A DNA stretch of 64,000 nucleotides from Ypsolopha sequella. Its lineage: Eukaryota; Arthropoda; Insecta; Lepidoptera; Ypsolophidae. This document shows positions 49,901-53,902 of this stretch, piece after piece. The stretch covers positions 3,038,001-3,102,000 of the forward strand of contig OW203983.1 of NCBI GenBank assembly GCA_934047225.1, in the 5' to 3' direction. The position numbers were made by a program, and so were the translations under genes. The notes below the pieces were generated by a model. That model was not told where the DNA came from. It saw only the letters and a program-made list of their open reading frames with translations, and did not search any database. The stretch's first letter is position 1. Each line of letters starts with the position of its first letter.

Positions 49901-52350
49901 AAAAATATGAAAAAATCATGTCATCATCATCATATATGTTCACTTAAAGATTAAAGTAAATGTAAAGCGGTTGAGAAATTGACGAAAAAAATGACAAAAT
50001 ACAATTTATCATCCACGATACAGTCTGACTCGCACTTGGCCGGTTTTTTAATTCTACGTAGATTTAATTCTTTGGTTTAGAACCGAATATTTGACTTTTT
50101 TGGTGCAAAGAAAAGACAAAAGAGGCATAGTTTTAGCTACTGGTGACGTAGTTCTGGTAGAAAGCGACGAGAAAGGAATTGAACGGCCAGTATGCATTAT
50201 AATAGCGATATATACAGAGAAAGGTGGCATGATTAGGGCAGCAAATGTTAAAACTGCAAATGGTATTAGAGTTTGATCGTTTCAAGGTTTTTATTCTTTA
50301 GAAATATCTGCAGCGGATGTAGAGGCGTTATTAAAGACGAACTAAACTTTTACTTCTACTATTTTCAGCTATCGTCTGTCACTGTTATTTTTTTGTGGCC
50401 AAGTGTGAAATTTTTAAGAAATATATTGGCCAAGTACGAGTAAAAGTTAACGAAGTGAGTTCTGTATAATTAATTATTATTTTTTGTTATGAGATCTCTT
50501 TTTTTTTGTTTCTCTTTGGTTAGGATGATTTTCAGAACTCATTTAAAGAAATTGTTTTATATACTTAATTCCTTATGAAAATCCTATTTTTGTTGCAATG
50601 ACAGATGATGTAATAAATTGAAATAAAAAGAAATTTACAAACATGAAAAAGTGTATTTCTAATTCAAATATATAGACGTAATGTGGTAAAGATAGAATGA
50701 AAATCTTTCCCCCAGAAATTAGACAATTAAAGGCACGCGACGCTTCAATCAGTCTGTTAAGGACCAAAAATGTGTTCCCCAAATGTACGTAAGTCAGTAA
50801 CTGACGAATGATTATACGTATCCACTCGCTAAGAGTACGTTTTCTCATGACGTCATGCCGGAACACGATGAGTCGTTTGCCGGCATGTTTTCGTCATTAG
50901 GGGAGTGACAAGCCATAGCCGAGAACTACCATCAGTTGAACTGAAAAGATTATTGTCAGTTGGTCGAGTTTTGGTCGACCTGTTCATGGTTCAACGGGCG
51001 TATCTCATCTCATGATGGCGTATGTATCTCAGTTAACGCCACTCAGGGTGGTTTCTTTTATGCACCGCAAGTAAACAGAAACTTTGTAGAATTCGTATAC
51101 AAGGTGTAACAGAAAGGTGTAACCATATTTGAAGAGCTTCTTCAGTCAATGGTATAGAACAACTTTTAGTATGGAGTCAACCCTGAAATCTGCCCTTCCA
51201 TACGTTTCAGCCGAGTGGCATTGCATTTTTCTATGAAAGTTATTTTTTTTTTCGAGATACAGGGTTTGTTCTCTAAGCTCTTCAAATATGGTTACACCTT
51301 TCTGATACACCCTGTATATCTGTAGAAATGACTAGAATTAAAAAAGTAATGTTTATGTGGTTTAAGCATGTAGGGATGGATAAAAAAGCATGGGGTGGAA
51401 GTGGAAAGTAGATCACGACCAGGACCAGGTCACCGAAGAAGGAAGTATCCTTAATTGGTAATACCTGTAAAAGGGCAAAGTCTTGACTATAACCGTCTGT
51501 TACCCAGAATAGAACTTTAACTCGATTGAAAGATGCGAAAGAGGTGTGTCAGAAACAGAGTAGATGAACATACATATGAAGGGTAAGCGGGAAGAGGGAT
51601 CATAGTCAACAGAAAGTAAATTTGAAATAAGTTGAAAAAACTTGTTTAGGTTATTTCTTTAGAACTATGCTTAGTGGGCTTGTTGTAATCAGTTAATTAT
51701 TGTAATCACAGTTTTTTTTTCTCAAAAGCAAACTTTACTATCATCCCATAGCCCCCCATATTCACAGTTCATAGACAATTTTTTTAACTTTTTGTACTAA
51801 TTGTGACCTTTTTTAAGTTAAGTTTTTAAGCTTCTTGAGTCCGGTTTATTTTTAAAAGCGATATTCTGCGGACTGTGTTATTTTTTGCAAGTTTTTGTTT
51901 TCGCTCTATTATTGTTATCCAGACATTTTAGAAGATGGCACTATTAACTCAATTTTTGAAAAAAACTGACAATGATCTTTCTTCCCGCTTACCCTTCATA
52001 TGTGTTATCTGCCTACCCTTCTGGAAGACAGGTGTGACTAGGTATGTGTACGTTAACATGTTAATTATTGTCAACCTATTTCTTCTCATTTTCATACCTT
52101 ATCATGGTGTTAATATTTTTAACCATTCGCTGTTTAGAGTGATGCAACAATTCGCGTAGACCTTCAGACAACAAAATGGAAAGTGCTTTACCTTTAAACT
52201 TTAATCTTCCAGAAAATGGAGATTAAGACGGAAGCAGACGACGTGGATGAGGGAGTCTCCCCAGTGGACAGCCGCGTGGTTCCTCGCTGGAGCTCCCCCC
52301 GGATTCGGAAGAAGCTTCGCACTGCCCAATCGTTCAACAAAGGGGGCTGA
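13889..52350 (+). CDS. TrpA1: TRPA1 cation channel gene (5' end outside window)
   Basis: TRPA1 is a plasma-membrane, calcium-permeable cation channel. In insects it senses noxious heat and reactive chemicals in sensory neurons. The exons encode, in order: about 15 ankyrin-type repeats (TPLHIAVE, TALHLAAI, YPIHEAAK, VPLHSAVH, TPVHLACA, SPLHYASR, NPLHLAAM and others), a Cys-containing linker, S1 to S6 with a pore segment MLGEIDF between S5 and S6, a post-S6 helix, and a short C-terminus ending FNKGG. The 20 coding positions sum to 3224 nt in unbroken phase: 2 nt completing a codon, then 1073 residues and TGA at 52348-52350. The first exon in the window opens in the middle of the ankyrin domain, so the start codon and about the first 100 residues must lie upstream of base 1. 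Identity with TRPA1 rather than painless, pyrexia or TRPA5 rests on strong remembered similarity along the whole length. Confidence 0.95.
14110..14320 (+). mobile_element. LINE 3' tail in intron
   Basis: A non-coding segment ends in GATGTAAATAAATAAATAAA, a simple AATA-type tail with an embedded polyadenylation-like signal. This is typical of a 5'-truncated LINE insertion. No coding part remains. Confidence 0.4.
14369..14392. repeat. Perfect 24-bp palindrome
   Basis: The half-site CTCGGACGAAGT is followed directly by its reverse complement. It lies in the intron between positions 1 and 2. No protein-binding role can be read from the sequence. Confidence 0.8.
15094..15163 (+). CDS. TrpA1: TrpA1 position 2, ankyrin repeat
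   Basis: The acceptor is CTCCTCACAG and the donor GTAAGG. The first base completes the split Gln codon, then QVDTSILNEKCQAPLHLATE and LNK. At 70 nt it keeps phase 0 at its 3' end. Confidence 0.88.
15745..15870 (+). CDS. TrpA1: TrpA1 position 3, ankyrin repeat
   Basis: The acceptor is TTTGGTGTAG and the donor GTACGT. Its 126 nt, phase 0 to 0, encode VSVLQTFSKYKNQFDVDLGG followed by EHGRTALHLAAIHDHDSC. Its GC content is clearly above that of the flanking intron. Confidence 0.92.
15871..17548 (+). other. TrpA1 intron, no gene recognised
   Basis: About 1.7 kb with no supported open frame or transposon protein. A moderately GC-rich stretch (16320-16820) with short open frames resembles nothing I recognise. 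Confidence 0.6.
17549..17845 (+). CDS. TrpA1: TrpA1 position 4, three ankyrin repeats
   Basis: The acceptor is CACATTTACAG and the donor GTAAGC. It has 297 nt, phase 0 to 0. It encodes RPCNNGYYPIHEAAKNASS, then the TMEVFLQWGESRGCTRE insert, then GNVPLHSAVHGGDIKAVELC and STPVHLACAQ. It is among the most conserved segments of insect TRPA1. Confidence 0.96.
18000..18239 (+). CDS. TrpA1: TrpA1 position 5, ankyrin repeats
   Basis: The acceptor is TATCTCCATAG and the donor GTAAGA. It has 240 nt, phase 0 to 0. It carries MTPIHCAAMFDHPEIVTYLI and RRSPLLLAASRAGWRTVHTL. The intron before it is only 154 bp. Confidence 0.96.
18240..19199 (+). other. TrpA1 intron, unassigned repeats
   Basis: There is no gene here. 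A segment from about 18865 to 19090 has the ATCTATCTATACTAAGAAATT start and phrases like CCCTTGTCAAAATGCCCCAT, which resemble short interspersed repeats. The rest is AT-rich intron. Confidence 0.45.
19200..19720 (-). mobile_element. Possible Penelope-like retroelement fragment
   Basis: Minus-strand translation gives LLSKGLSLCPTKKIYQIKLL followed by NDFINLGRNLKWK. This resembles the LSKGL.F.PT motif that starts the reverse transcriptase part of Penelope-like elements and some other retroelements. The text further upstream (VNLPISTYQINSPNRLDLT) is consistent with a protein remnant. The catalytic RT motifs are not present, so the class is uncertain. Confidence 0.4.
19846..19953 (+). CDS. TrpA1: TrpA1 position 6, ankyrin repeat
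   Basis: The acceptor is CTCTATTGCAG and the donor GTGAGT. It has 108 nt, phase 0 to 0. It encodes IRLGADILLKDINSRNVLHL and VVMNGGRLEDFA. The NVLH in place of TPLH and the MNGGR phrase are typical of this repeat in insect TRPA1. Confidence 0.95.
20053..20225. mobile_element. SINE-like interspersed repeat
   Basis: It starts CTTGCTTTTACCCATGGCTT and continues CGCCCGCGCTG, a relative of the block at 7788. It ends with GAAAGAAGGACAAACCAACA followed by AACACACGG, the usual tail of this family. Confidence 0.5.
20276..20392 (+). mobile_element. LINE reverse transcriptase C-terminal scrap
   Basis: It encodes LFKAYCQGFYTCQLWINYTK and then LRVQYNNAFRI. This matches the C-terminal segment LFKAYCQTFYTCSLW...LRVQYNNGLRM of the LINE on the minus strand at 42864-44160, so both belong to one family. 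It abuts the mariner that follows. Confidence 0.65.
20445..21551 (+). mobile_element. mariner transposase, full frame with three stop codons
   Basis: One continuous reading frame of 368 codons from ATG at 20445 to TAG at 21549 encodes a mariner DD34D transposase. It has an N-terminal helix-turn-helix region (EAFVEQRVCLKFC, then SRPPT-type linker SGRPPTA), IITGDETWVYEY (first Asp), ILHHDNAPSQKA (second Asp) and DMAPSDFFLFPKLK (third Asp), ending GGAYLEGDKINF. It is interrupted only by TAA at 20811, TGA at 21168 and TGA at 21339, with no frameshift. I could not find convincing terminal inverted repeats. Mariner proteins cut and paste their own DNA at TA targets; this copy cannot make full protein. 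Confidence 0.9.
22219..22397 (+). CDS. TrpA1: TrpA1 position 7, ankyrin repeats
   Basis: The acceptor is GCCTATCCAG and the donor GTAACC. It encodes LLLNEKDNTGCSPLHYASRE, GHIRSLENLIKLGACINLKN and ESPLHFAAR. Its 179 nt leave two bases for the next exon. Confidence 0.95.
22398..22913 (+). other. TrpA1 intron, nothing recognised
   Basis: 516 bp with no supported feature. Confidence 0.6.
22914..23026 (+). CDS. TrpA1: TrpA1 position 8, ankyrin repeat
   Basis: The acceptor is AAAAATTCCAG. It encodes YGRYHTACQLLDSDKGTFII, then GEGLTPLHIASREG. I chose the donor GTCGGT after GAA G because it restores GGC CAC (REGHMRVVQ) across the junction. It is a weak donor. Reading into the intron meets a stop within 60 bp. 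Confidence 0.88.
23416..23582 (+). CDS. TrpA1: TrpA1 position 9, ankyrin repeats
   Basis: The acceptor is GCATGATCTAG and the donor GTAAGT. It encodes HMRVVQLLLNRGALLHRDHN, then NPLHLAAMSGYTQTIELL and HSHLLDQVDKDG. Phase 0 at the 3' end. Confidence 0.95.
23975..24490. mobile_element. Short interspersed repeat ending CGGAACCCT...ACTCGCG
   Basis: It starts TTTTACGGTTCCGTACCTCA and has CTGTCCGTCTATCAAGACC, then ends ACGGAACCCTCAGGGCCCG followed by AGTCCTACTCGCG. The same family is seen at 36317-37183 and 49674-50048. It has no coding capacity. Confidence 0.6.
24750..24919 (+). CDS. TrpA1: TrpA1 position 10, last ankyrin repeats
   Basis: The acceptor is CGTTTGTCCAG and the donor GTACGG. It encodes NTPLHLATMENKPNSIALLL, then NNMDMSAIDYAIYYKFPEAA and MVTHEQR with the Arg codon split. 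DMSAIDYAIYYK is a strong TRPA1 signature. Confidence 0.96.
25370..26064. mobile_element. Non-autonomous hAT-type transposon with 8-bp target duplication
   Basis: The ends are CAGTGGCGAAGG and, inverted, CAGTGGCCAGGG. They are flanked on both sides by the identical octamer ATATACAT (25362-25369 and 26065-26072). CAGTG-type ends with 8-bp duplications define the hAT superfamily. At 695 bp, with no transposase, it is non-autonomous. It lies inside an older repeat that starts with an (AAGT)n tract near 25317, and ends 89 bp before the next exon. Confidence 0.85.
26154..26298 (+). CDS. TrpA1: TrpA1 position 11, linker with reactive-cysteine region
   Basis: The acceptor is CACCTTCCAG and the donor GTGAGT. 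It encodes AAEVMALRSDRHPCVTLALI, then ACMPRVFEAVQDKCITKANC and KKDSKSFY. The HPC and DKC...NC cysteines sit in the linker where electrophile-sensing cysteines map in other TRPA1 channels. It ends in phase 0 before the alternative pair. Confidence 0.95.
26593..26709 (+). CDS. TrpA1: TrpA1 alternative exon 12a
   Basis: The acceptor is GAAATCTAG and the donor GTAAGT. It has 117 nt, phase 0 to 0, and encodes 39 residues starting IKYNFSALCPHMENNETG and ending KIALPALN. The ALPALN end resembles the PLPALN end of the standard Drosophila exon, so this is probably the canonical form. It contains a CP pair close to the position of a conserved linker cysteine of vertebrate TRPA1. Confidence 0.93.
26771..26878 (+). 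CDS. TrpA1: TrpA1 alternative exon 12b
   Basis: The acceptor is CCGACACAG and the donor GTGAGT. It has 108 nt, phase 0 to 0, and encodes 36 residues from IKYSFKTYQRSKLEVDTL to EPLCVIN. It starts with the same IKY.F as 12a and ends in the same Asn, and would join the same AMVAHGR exon. The spacer between 12a and 12b is only 61 bp. Splicing both in would also keep frame, so exclusivity is inferred rather than forced by frame. Confidence 0.88.
26879..27391 (+). other. TrpA1 intron, nothing recognised
   Basis: 513 bp of AT-rich sequence with no supported gene or transposon. A GACACAAAGCTTATT phrase is repeated at about 27038 and 27098. Confidence 0.5.
27392..27698 (+). CDS. TrpA1: TrpA1 position 13, pre-S1 and S1
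   Basis: The acceptor is CCGTTTCAG and the donor GTACGA. It begins AMVAHGRVELLAHPLSQKYL, followed by S1 (LLFYCIYLTFVTMYSYVLML). The extracellular S1-S2 loop has Asn-glycosylation sequons NQT, NNS and NAT and a small ATDATDAT repeat. The 307 nt end on the first base of an Asp codon. Confidence 0.96.
27929..29486. mobile_element. Possible 1.56-kb element with about 65-bp terminal inverted repeats
   Basis: The left arm starts ATTAGGTTAGTAAGATGTA and contains TGTGGTCGGCATCAGTTA. The right arm is its inverse: TAACTGATGCCGACCACCAC near 29436 and CTTACTAACCTAAT at 29473-29486. There is no transposase frame inside. It contains a smaller inverted repeat at 28216-28319. Target duplication is unclear. 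Confidence 0.6.
28216..28319. mobile_element. Small inverted-repeat element (MITE-like)
   Basis: TAGTGGGCGCCAAGTGATCA pairs with TGGTCACTTGGTGCCCACTA, with outer arms ATCAGTG.TGTTTG and CAAGCAGCACTGAT. A half copy with GTGGGCACCAAGCGACCAG appears at about 15588-15608 in another TrpA1 intron. Confidence 0.65.
29624..29829 (+). CDS. TrpA1: TrpA1 position 14, S2 and S3
   Basis: The acceptor is TCTCTACCAG and the donor GTTTGT. It encodes S2 (IQLVVVMYTSAVSILAYNGL), the loop NMKQQKLHYLLDPSNLMNWS, and S3 (YICSTIMVLPSAFGCYRDIQ). It ends in phase 0 and joins FSAASLTVF of the next exon directly. Confidence 0.94.
29890..30143. mobile_element. hAT-type MITE
   Basis: The ends are CAGTGGTGTGCACAGAACTT and AAGTTCTGTGCACGCCACTG, and the centre is the perfect palindrome GGGTAGACAATGTCTACCC. 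It is a sister of the copy at 39857-40102. Flanks TTTTTGTG and (C)TGTTAGTG are only partly alike, so the target duplication is decayed or absent. The right arm contains TTGCTTGCTTTTCCAG, a good splice-acceptor sequence. Confidence 0.85.
30285..30949. mobile_element. Foldback element, 665 bp
   Basis: The ends GTCGCAGGAAAATGAAGAGA and, inverted, GTCGCACGGAAATGAGGAAA match over long arms. The arms include CCACGAAATCCCGGAAGATG and TGGAACATTGCAATCGATTA, each with its inverse on the right. The arms extend for about 160 bases with differences. No coding frame is conserved. Confidence 0.75.
31564..31797. mobile_element. MITE with 23-bp perfect terminal inverted repeats
   Basis: The left end starts AAAACATGCAAATTAGCAAT; the perfect inverse ends the element at 31775-31797. 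It is 234 bp long with no coding capacity and lies in the intron between S3 and S4-S5 exons. Confidence 0.75.
32265..32453 (+). CDS. TrpA1: TrpA1 position 15, S4 and S5
   Basis: The acceptor is a long T tract plus CAG and the donor GTAGGT. It has 189 nt, phase 0 to 0. It encodes FSAASLTVFMSWFVLLLFLQ, RFDQVGIYVVMFLEILQTLI and VFSILIIAFGLSFYILLSK. The stretch from LQRFDQVGIYVV is nearly invariant in insect TRPA1. Confidence 0.96.
32778..32899 (+). CDS. TrpA1: TrpA1 position 16, pore loop
   Basis: The acceptor is TGTTTTTCAG. It encodes FNNIPLSLMRTFAMMLGEID, then FVGAYVQPYYEYDTDK. LGEID is the pore and selectivity region. The donor is GTAATA, placed after AA of a Lys codon that the next exon completes with A. 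Confidence 0.95.
32900..34328 (+). other. TrpA1 intron, nothing recognised
   Basis: 1.4 kb of intron with no gene I can support. Confidence 0.5.
34329..34930 (-). mobile_element. Jockey-like LINE reverse transcriptase fragment
   Basis: Minus-strand blocks in order from 34930: PEALKLAVVCPVLKDGDKDN, YKPISLLPILPKIIEKLMNK, FRERRSTEDAMTLL, KAFDTVPVPIVVAKLQSLG, and ITMGIPKGSINRPTLFF.YIN. These are the fingers and palm segments before the catalytic YADD, which is missing. Stops and shifts show it is dead. Confidence 0.7.
34931..36061 (+). other. TrpA1 intron, unassigned
   Basis: No gene is recognised. Internal short repeats of CATATGG-type words occur near 35480-35560. Confidence 0.45.
36062..36185. 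mobile_element. Small inverted-repeat element
   Basis: GGAATAAAGCAGTGTCTT on the left and AAGACAGGCTTTATTCC-type sequence on the right are imperfect inverses. Inner arms TTGAACCCTGAGCGTAGCGA and TAAAGCGAGGGGTTCAA are also inverse. Confidence 0.55.
36317..37183. mobile_element. Interspersed repeat with internal duplication
   Basis: It starts TTAGGATTCCGTATCTAAAA and has CGTTGTCCGTCCATCCGTCC. It ends ACGGAACCCTAGGTACGCGA followed by GTCTGACTCGCAC and GGCCGGTTTTTTTT, as in the copies at 23975 and 49674. An internal unit beginning AAAATACAATATGG occurs twice, about 286 bp apart. Confidence 0.65.
37850..38155 (+). mobile_element. LINE (RTE-like) 3' tail next to a TrpA1 exon
   Basis: Non-coding text contains GGATGGCGGTATATCCATGC and CGCGCTCACCAGCCCACCTG, and ends AGGCTTATATCCAGCAGTGG with ACGAACTAGGCTGACGGATG and GATGAGGATGATGG. 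The CCAGCAGTGGAC..CTAGGCTGA ending with a GATGAT tail is the usual 3' end of RTE-type elements in moths. It stops about 35 bp before the acceptor of the next exon. Confidence 0.6.
38190..38340 (+). CDS. TrpA1: TrpA1 position 17, S6 and TRP-like helix
   Basis: The acceptor is ATGTTTGTCAG and the donor GTGAGG. The first A completes Lys, then SLPFPMPTFFILGLFFVLMP, ILLMNLLIGLAVGDIESVRR and NAQLKRLAMQ. S6 with the NLLIGLAVGDIE gate region is unmistakable. The phase fit with the previous exon (AA plus A) supports both borders. Confidence 0.95.
38375..38640 (+). mobile_element. tRNA-derived SINE-like segment
   Basis: GCGGGTTCAAATCCCGC at 38404-38420 is a tRNA T-stem with a perfect B box. The upstream half (GATCGCGGTCCCGGAGTCC) does not form a credible anticodon arm or A box. 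So this is a tRNA-related SINE or pseudo-tRNA rather than a working tRNA gene. Confidence 0.45.
39010..39166 (+). CDS. TrpA1: TrpA1 position 18, C-terminal domain
   Basis: The acceptor is TACATCCAG and the donor GTAATT. It encodes VVLHTELERKLPAILLEKVD, then IEYPNNKCKSGFLDLILRKW and FCNPFTDE. It has 157 nt and leaves one base (G) for the next exon. Confidence 0.95.
39857..40102. mobile_element. hAT-type MITE with perfect 8-bp target duplication
   Basis: The ends are CAGTGGCGTGCACAGAACTT and AAGTTCTGTGCACGCCACTG. It is flanked by ATGGTATC at 39849-39856 and 40103-40110. The centre is GGGTAGACATTGTCTACCC. It is 246 bp, non-coding, and a sister of 29890-30143. Confidence 0.92.
40480..40715 (+). 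mobile_element. LINE 3' tail
   Basis: Non-coding sequence with GAAAGAGCGGGTCTCCCTTA and GGGGAGTCCCACCCCCTC, then GTAAATAAAGAATTTTTGAT and TTTTTTGATTTTTTTGA. This is an AATAAA signal plus simple tail, as at the 3' end of LINEs. Confidence 0.5.
41465..41665 (-). mobile_element. LINE 3' end in reverse orientation
   Basis: It begins with an (AACAT)n tract at 41479-41496, then ACACGCTTTATTGTGCACCA and ACAATGGGCGGTCTTATCGC followed by TTCCAGACAACC. This text is the reversed 3' end of a LINE family common in moths. No coding part remains. Confidence 0.5.
42474..42645. mobile_element. Inverted-repeat element
   Basis: ATTACTTGTACTATCCCACA followed by AATTTATT at the left end is matched by its inverse at 42618-42645 with two differences. 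The inner GCGAAACCGGTCAGGAAGTT phrase resembles CCGAAACCGGTTGGAAGTTA near 52739, so it belongs to a dispersed family. Confidence 0.6.
42864..44160 (-). mobile_element. LINE reverse transcriptase (CR1/L2/Daphne-like), broken
   Basis: Minus strand from 44160: GHDSLSIEHLQ, RPLLYLFLRTRQG, a 300-residue frame (43968-43066) with EAQFGFRPGISTETVKLHLK, FLDLSKAFDLVQYNILRDKL (first Asp), ECGVRQGSPRLFNLYIHGLI and NVSYADDMVLLSPSV (catalytic YADD). It then shifts into a C-terminal piece (43184-42864) with LFKAYCQTFYTCSLW. In the QG.SP block the usual GLL seems deleted, which would damage the enzyme. Clade placement is tentative. A scrap of the same family lies at 20276. Confidence 0.8.
44161..45359 (+). 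other. TrpA1 intron, nothing recognised
   Basis: 1.2 kb of intron without a supportable gene. Confidence 0.5.
45360..46309 (-). mobile_element. mariner transposase, multiply broken
   Basis: Minus strand, starting with MDKNEFRVL at 46309. It has helix-turn-helix remnants, then WVPRLLTIAQKQRL-type text (PRLLTIAQKQRLINDSERC at 45961), VMFHQDNAPCHKSM (second catalytic Asp) and SSDLAPSDYWLFSDLK (third Asp). There are 34 residues between the last two Asp, the mariner DD34D spacing. Several frameshifts and a scrambled region near the first Asp show it is older than the copy at 20445. Confidence 0.85.
46682..46812 (+). CDS. TrpA1: TrpA1 position 19, coiled-coil part
   Basis: The acceptor is TGCCTTCAG and the donor GTATGT. 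CC completes Ala (G|CC), then GLDLVLESSDDYISAELEKQ, KRRLREVSQMLEQQHTLVRL and IVQ. The charged heptad pattern fits the C-terminal coiled coil of TRPA channels. It is separated by a 7.5-kb intron from the previous exon. Confidence 0.94.
46935..48620 (+). mobile_element. Jockey-like LINE, truncated, with nested MITE
   Basis: Plus-strand blocks: FIVPIFKNGDKRNVADYRG, LSTVAKIFEKIIYDALFPTI, HGFVSGRSVETNLSEL, YTDYSKAFDKICH (first Asp), GSHLGPALFN-like text, INDVIQSI and LYSDDKKIYS (catalytic DD). After the MITE come CETNKFYLNIDKCCVINFS and a C-terminus ending LYKTLVKNF at 48348. The 3' end is AATAAAATGAAATGAAATGA. Frame shifts make it inactive. It starts about 120 bp after a TrpA1 exon. Confidence 0.8.
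47565..47725. mobile_element. MITE inserted in the LINE, 3-bp target duplication
   Basis: The ends are GGTATCGATTCGGCATAACA and, inverted, GGTACCAAGTCGGTAAAGCA, followed by a shared TCTTAACTTATTTGACAGG. Removing it with one copy of the flanking ATT (47562-47564 or 47726-47728) restores the LINE frame (GRYCETNK). Related ends lie at 61759 and 63776. Confidence 0.85.
49000..49660 (+). mobile_element. BEL/Pao LTR retrotransposon gag remnant
   Basis: Broken frames spell YRDAIDQLKSRF-like text near 49065, ENQKLAITHLCDKLNTQIRT and LESLGFTKIKFSAFIYPMTE near 49160-49275, then NDQLNDLLTFLKREVDSEQR. This follows the layout of Pao/BEL gag proteins. A Cys-rich piece, KKACKICLRAGHV near 49605, suggests the zinc knuckle. 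Many stops are present. Confidence 0.6.
49674..50048. mobile_element. Interspersed repeat inserted between two BEL/Pao pieces
   Basis: It matches the internal and 3' part of 36317-37183: CAAAATATTTCCAAAACAAA, AAAATACAATATGGGTATCA, CCAAAACTGGTGGACCGAAA and the ending CAGTCTGACTCGCACTTGGC then CGGTTTTTTA. Confidence 0.65.
50060..50345 (+). mobile_element. BEL/Pao pol C-terminal remnant
   Basis: It encodes VLATGDVVLVESDEKGIERP, then VCIIIAIYTEKGGMIRAANV and KTANGIRV before a stop at 50274. The GDVVL....G..V....G..G.VR...V.TA.G layout matches the region after the integrase core in BEL/Pao polyproteins. It is probably the other end of the element whose gag lies at 49000-49660; most of pol is missing. 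Confidence 0.55.
51097..51318. mobile_element. MITE with TA-flanked inverted repeats
   Basis: ATACAAGGTGTAACAGAAAG, then GTGTAACCATATTTGAAGAG, is matched on the right by AAGCTCTTCAAATATGGTTA and CACCTTTCTGATACACCCTG. The ends read TATACARGGTGT, a form shared by many short insect DNA transposons. Confidence 0.75.
51330..51560 (+). mobile_element. RTE-type LINE 3' scrap
   Basis: Degenerate text corresponding to TRIKKVMFMWFKHVGMDKK, then RPGPGHRRRK and DAKEVCQKQ. This is the same C-terminal region as at 1-140 and 12969-13585. Confidence 0.5.
51561..52212 (+). other. Last TrpA1 intron, 3' part
   Basis: No gene is recognised. The acceptor is preceded by CTTTAAACTTTAATCTTCCAG. Confidence 0.5.
52213..52350 (+). 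CDS. TrpA1: TrpA1 position 20, C-terminus and stop
   Basis: The acceptor is TTTAATCTTCCAG. It encodes KMEIKTEADDVDEGVSPVDS, RVVPRWSSPRIRKKLRTAQS and FNKGG, then TGA at 52348-52350. MEIKTEADDVDEG.SP is a conserved TRPA1 C-terminal phrase in insects. Confidence 0.96.
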   Translation, partial: KMEIKTEADDVDEGVSPVDSRVVPRWSSPRIRKKLRTAQSFNKGG

Positions 52351-52701
52351 CTTCGTCAGCTGGATGCTTAGAGACGGCAGAGGATGGATGTATTTTTGCA
52401 TTTGACTACATAGGAGTCTTAGCAACTGATCCAAAATATGCAAATGCTTAATGAAAATTCATCCTTTACCCTTACTGCGAGCAAATGAACTCATGCTAAA
52501 CGACCAACTTAGTGCTGGTATCGTAAGGGATAGCATCACATAACCTCGCACAACCTAGTGTGTGTTCATTTGGTCGTCCTAAGAACGGCTGCAGACTTAG
52601 AGCTACTACGAGTAAGAAAGCTACTTCACAAACAAAAAACGAGACAGGGACAAATTATTTGTTACTATGTCATTTTAATGAAAGATTAGTTTATCCAAAC
52701 A

Positions 52702-52768
52702 AATAAAAAAATTCTTCCCTTGAAAATGGAATAAAATCCGAAACCGGTTGGAAGTTAACACAAATAAA
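52702..52768 (+). promoter_or_regulatory. Candidate polyadenylation signals of TrpA1
   Basis: AATAAA hexamers occur at 52702-52707 and 52763-52768, 350-420 bp after the stop codon. The second lies in a CCGAAACCGGTTGGAAGTTA-type dispersed repeat phrase, so it may be transposon-derived. Neither is proven. Confidence 0.45.
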
Positions 52769-53080
52769 GTGAAACTACAAGTACAAGTGTTTTAATTCAA
52801 GATGTTTAATTCAAGAAATAAAAAAATTCTTACATACTTTTAGTCTTGTGCATTTGTTTTTTGAATGGAGCTGTTGGAACCCTAGAATAATCCGTTTAGC
52901 CCAGGGAAATATTTTCTACAGTTTTGAATTAGTTAACACTCTTTCCTCTTACTAACAAAGTTTTCACTTGCATATTTATAACTTGGCTCTTATGTCATTG
53001 TTGTTTTGTTTCGATGTTTAGATGTAACTATAATTGTATAACAAACTCGGGCCATGATTTCAACCTGGAGTGCAGGTTAC

Positions 53081-53173
53081 GGCAGTAAATAATGCACATC
53101 GGCTATATTCGGCTTCGAGAGCGTCGTCTCTCTCACCGGACACTCTATGATACGATGTGCATAATTTACTGCC
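53081..53173. mobile_element. Small hairpin element
   Basis: GGCAGTAAATAATGCACATC at the left and its near-perfect inverse GATGTGCATAATTTACTGCC at the right enclose about 50 bp. It has no coding capacity. Confidence 0.7.
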
Positions 53174-53902
53174 GGGATACATCAAGGGATGGAATATCGT
53201 TGACTAGAATCAAAATCTACTATTATTATTACAATGATGTTTATTCTAAGAAAATAAATGCAGTCGATAGTTATAACAATGAAGGTAGTTCAAGTTTATA
53301 AAACAACAAAGATTGTTCGCCCCAAACTTTGAGCTCGCGACCCCCAAACCCCTAACCTCGGCAACCCTTTGACCGATTTGGCTCATGTTCAAACTTAAAA
53401 ATTATTTCTCCTCCGAGTTATCGGCGAAAAAACTTTCATACATACATAAATACAATGTACATACAAATGTACATTCAAGTAGACTCTGAGAACTTCGCTC
53501 GTCCGTTCAATGAGGCCCAAAATTAATTGAATTTGATAAGTTTATTGTGATGTTAAAATGTTTAGACGTAATTAGTAATTAATAAAATTATTTTAATTGT
53601 GAATCAATATTTTAAAAAATATACAACTAAAGTATATGGGTATCTACATTATTTATTGAAACATATACATATTATGTATTCTTTTTAATACAGATGAATT
53701 CAAAATAAATGTTTAAGAAAACGAAAGTCGTTGTTAATTACAAGTTCAAGTTACTTATTAAAACTGTAAGCACCTACGTCAACCTACGAACCTAGCGATC
53801 GATTTTAATTACTTGTAAGTTTTATAAAATTGAAGTGGGCAACTTTAACTGATGGAATAAACTACTTTATTTACATAATTTCAAATGAATAAAAAATAAT
53901 TG
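53174..53902. other. Intergenic stretch, nothing recognised
   Basis: AT-rich sequence between TrpA1 and the minisatellite. A short segment (53330-53520) with CCGATTTGGCTCATGTTCAA resembles an interspersed repeat. Confidence 0.45.
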
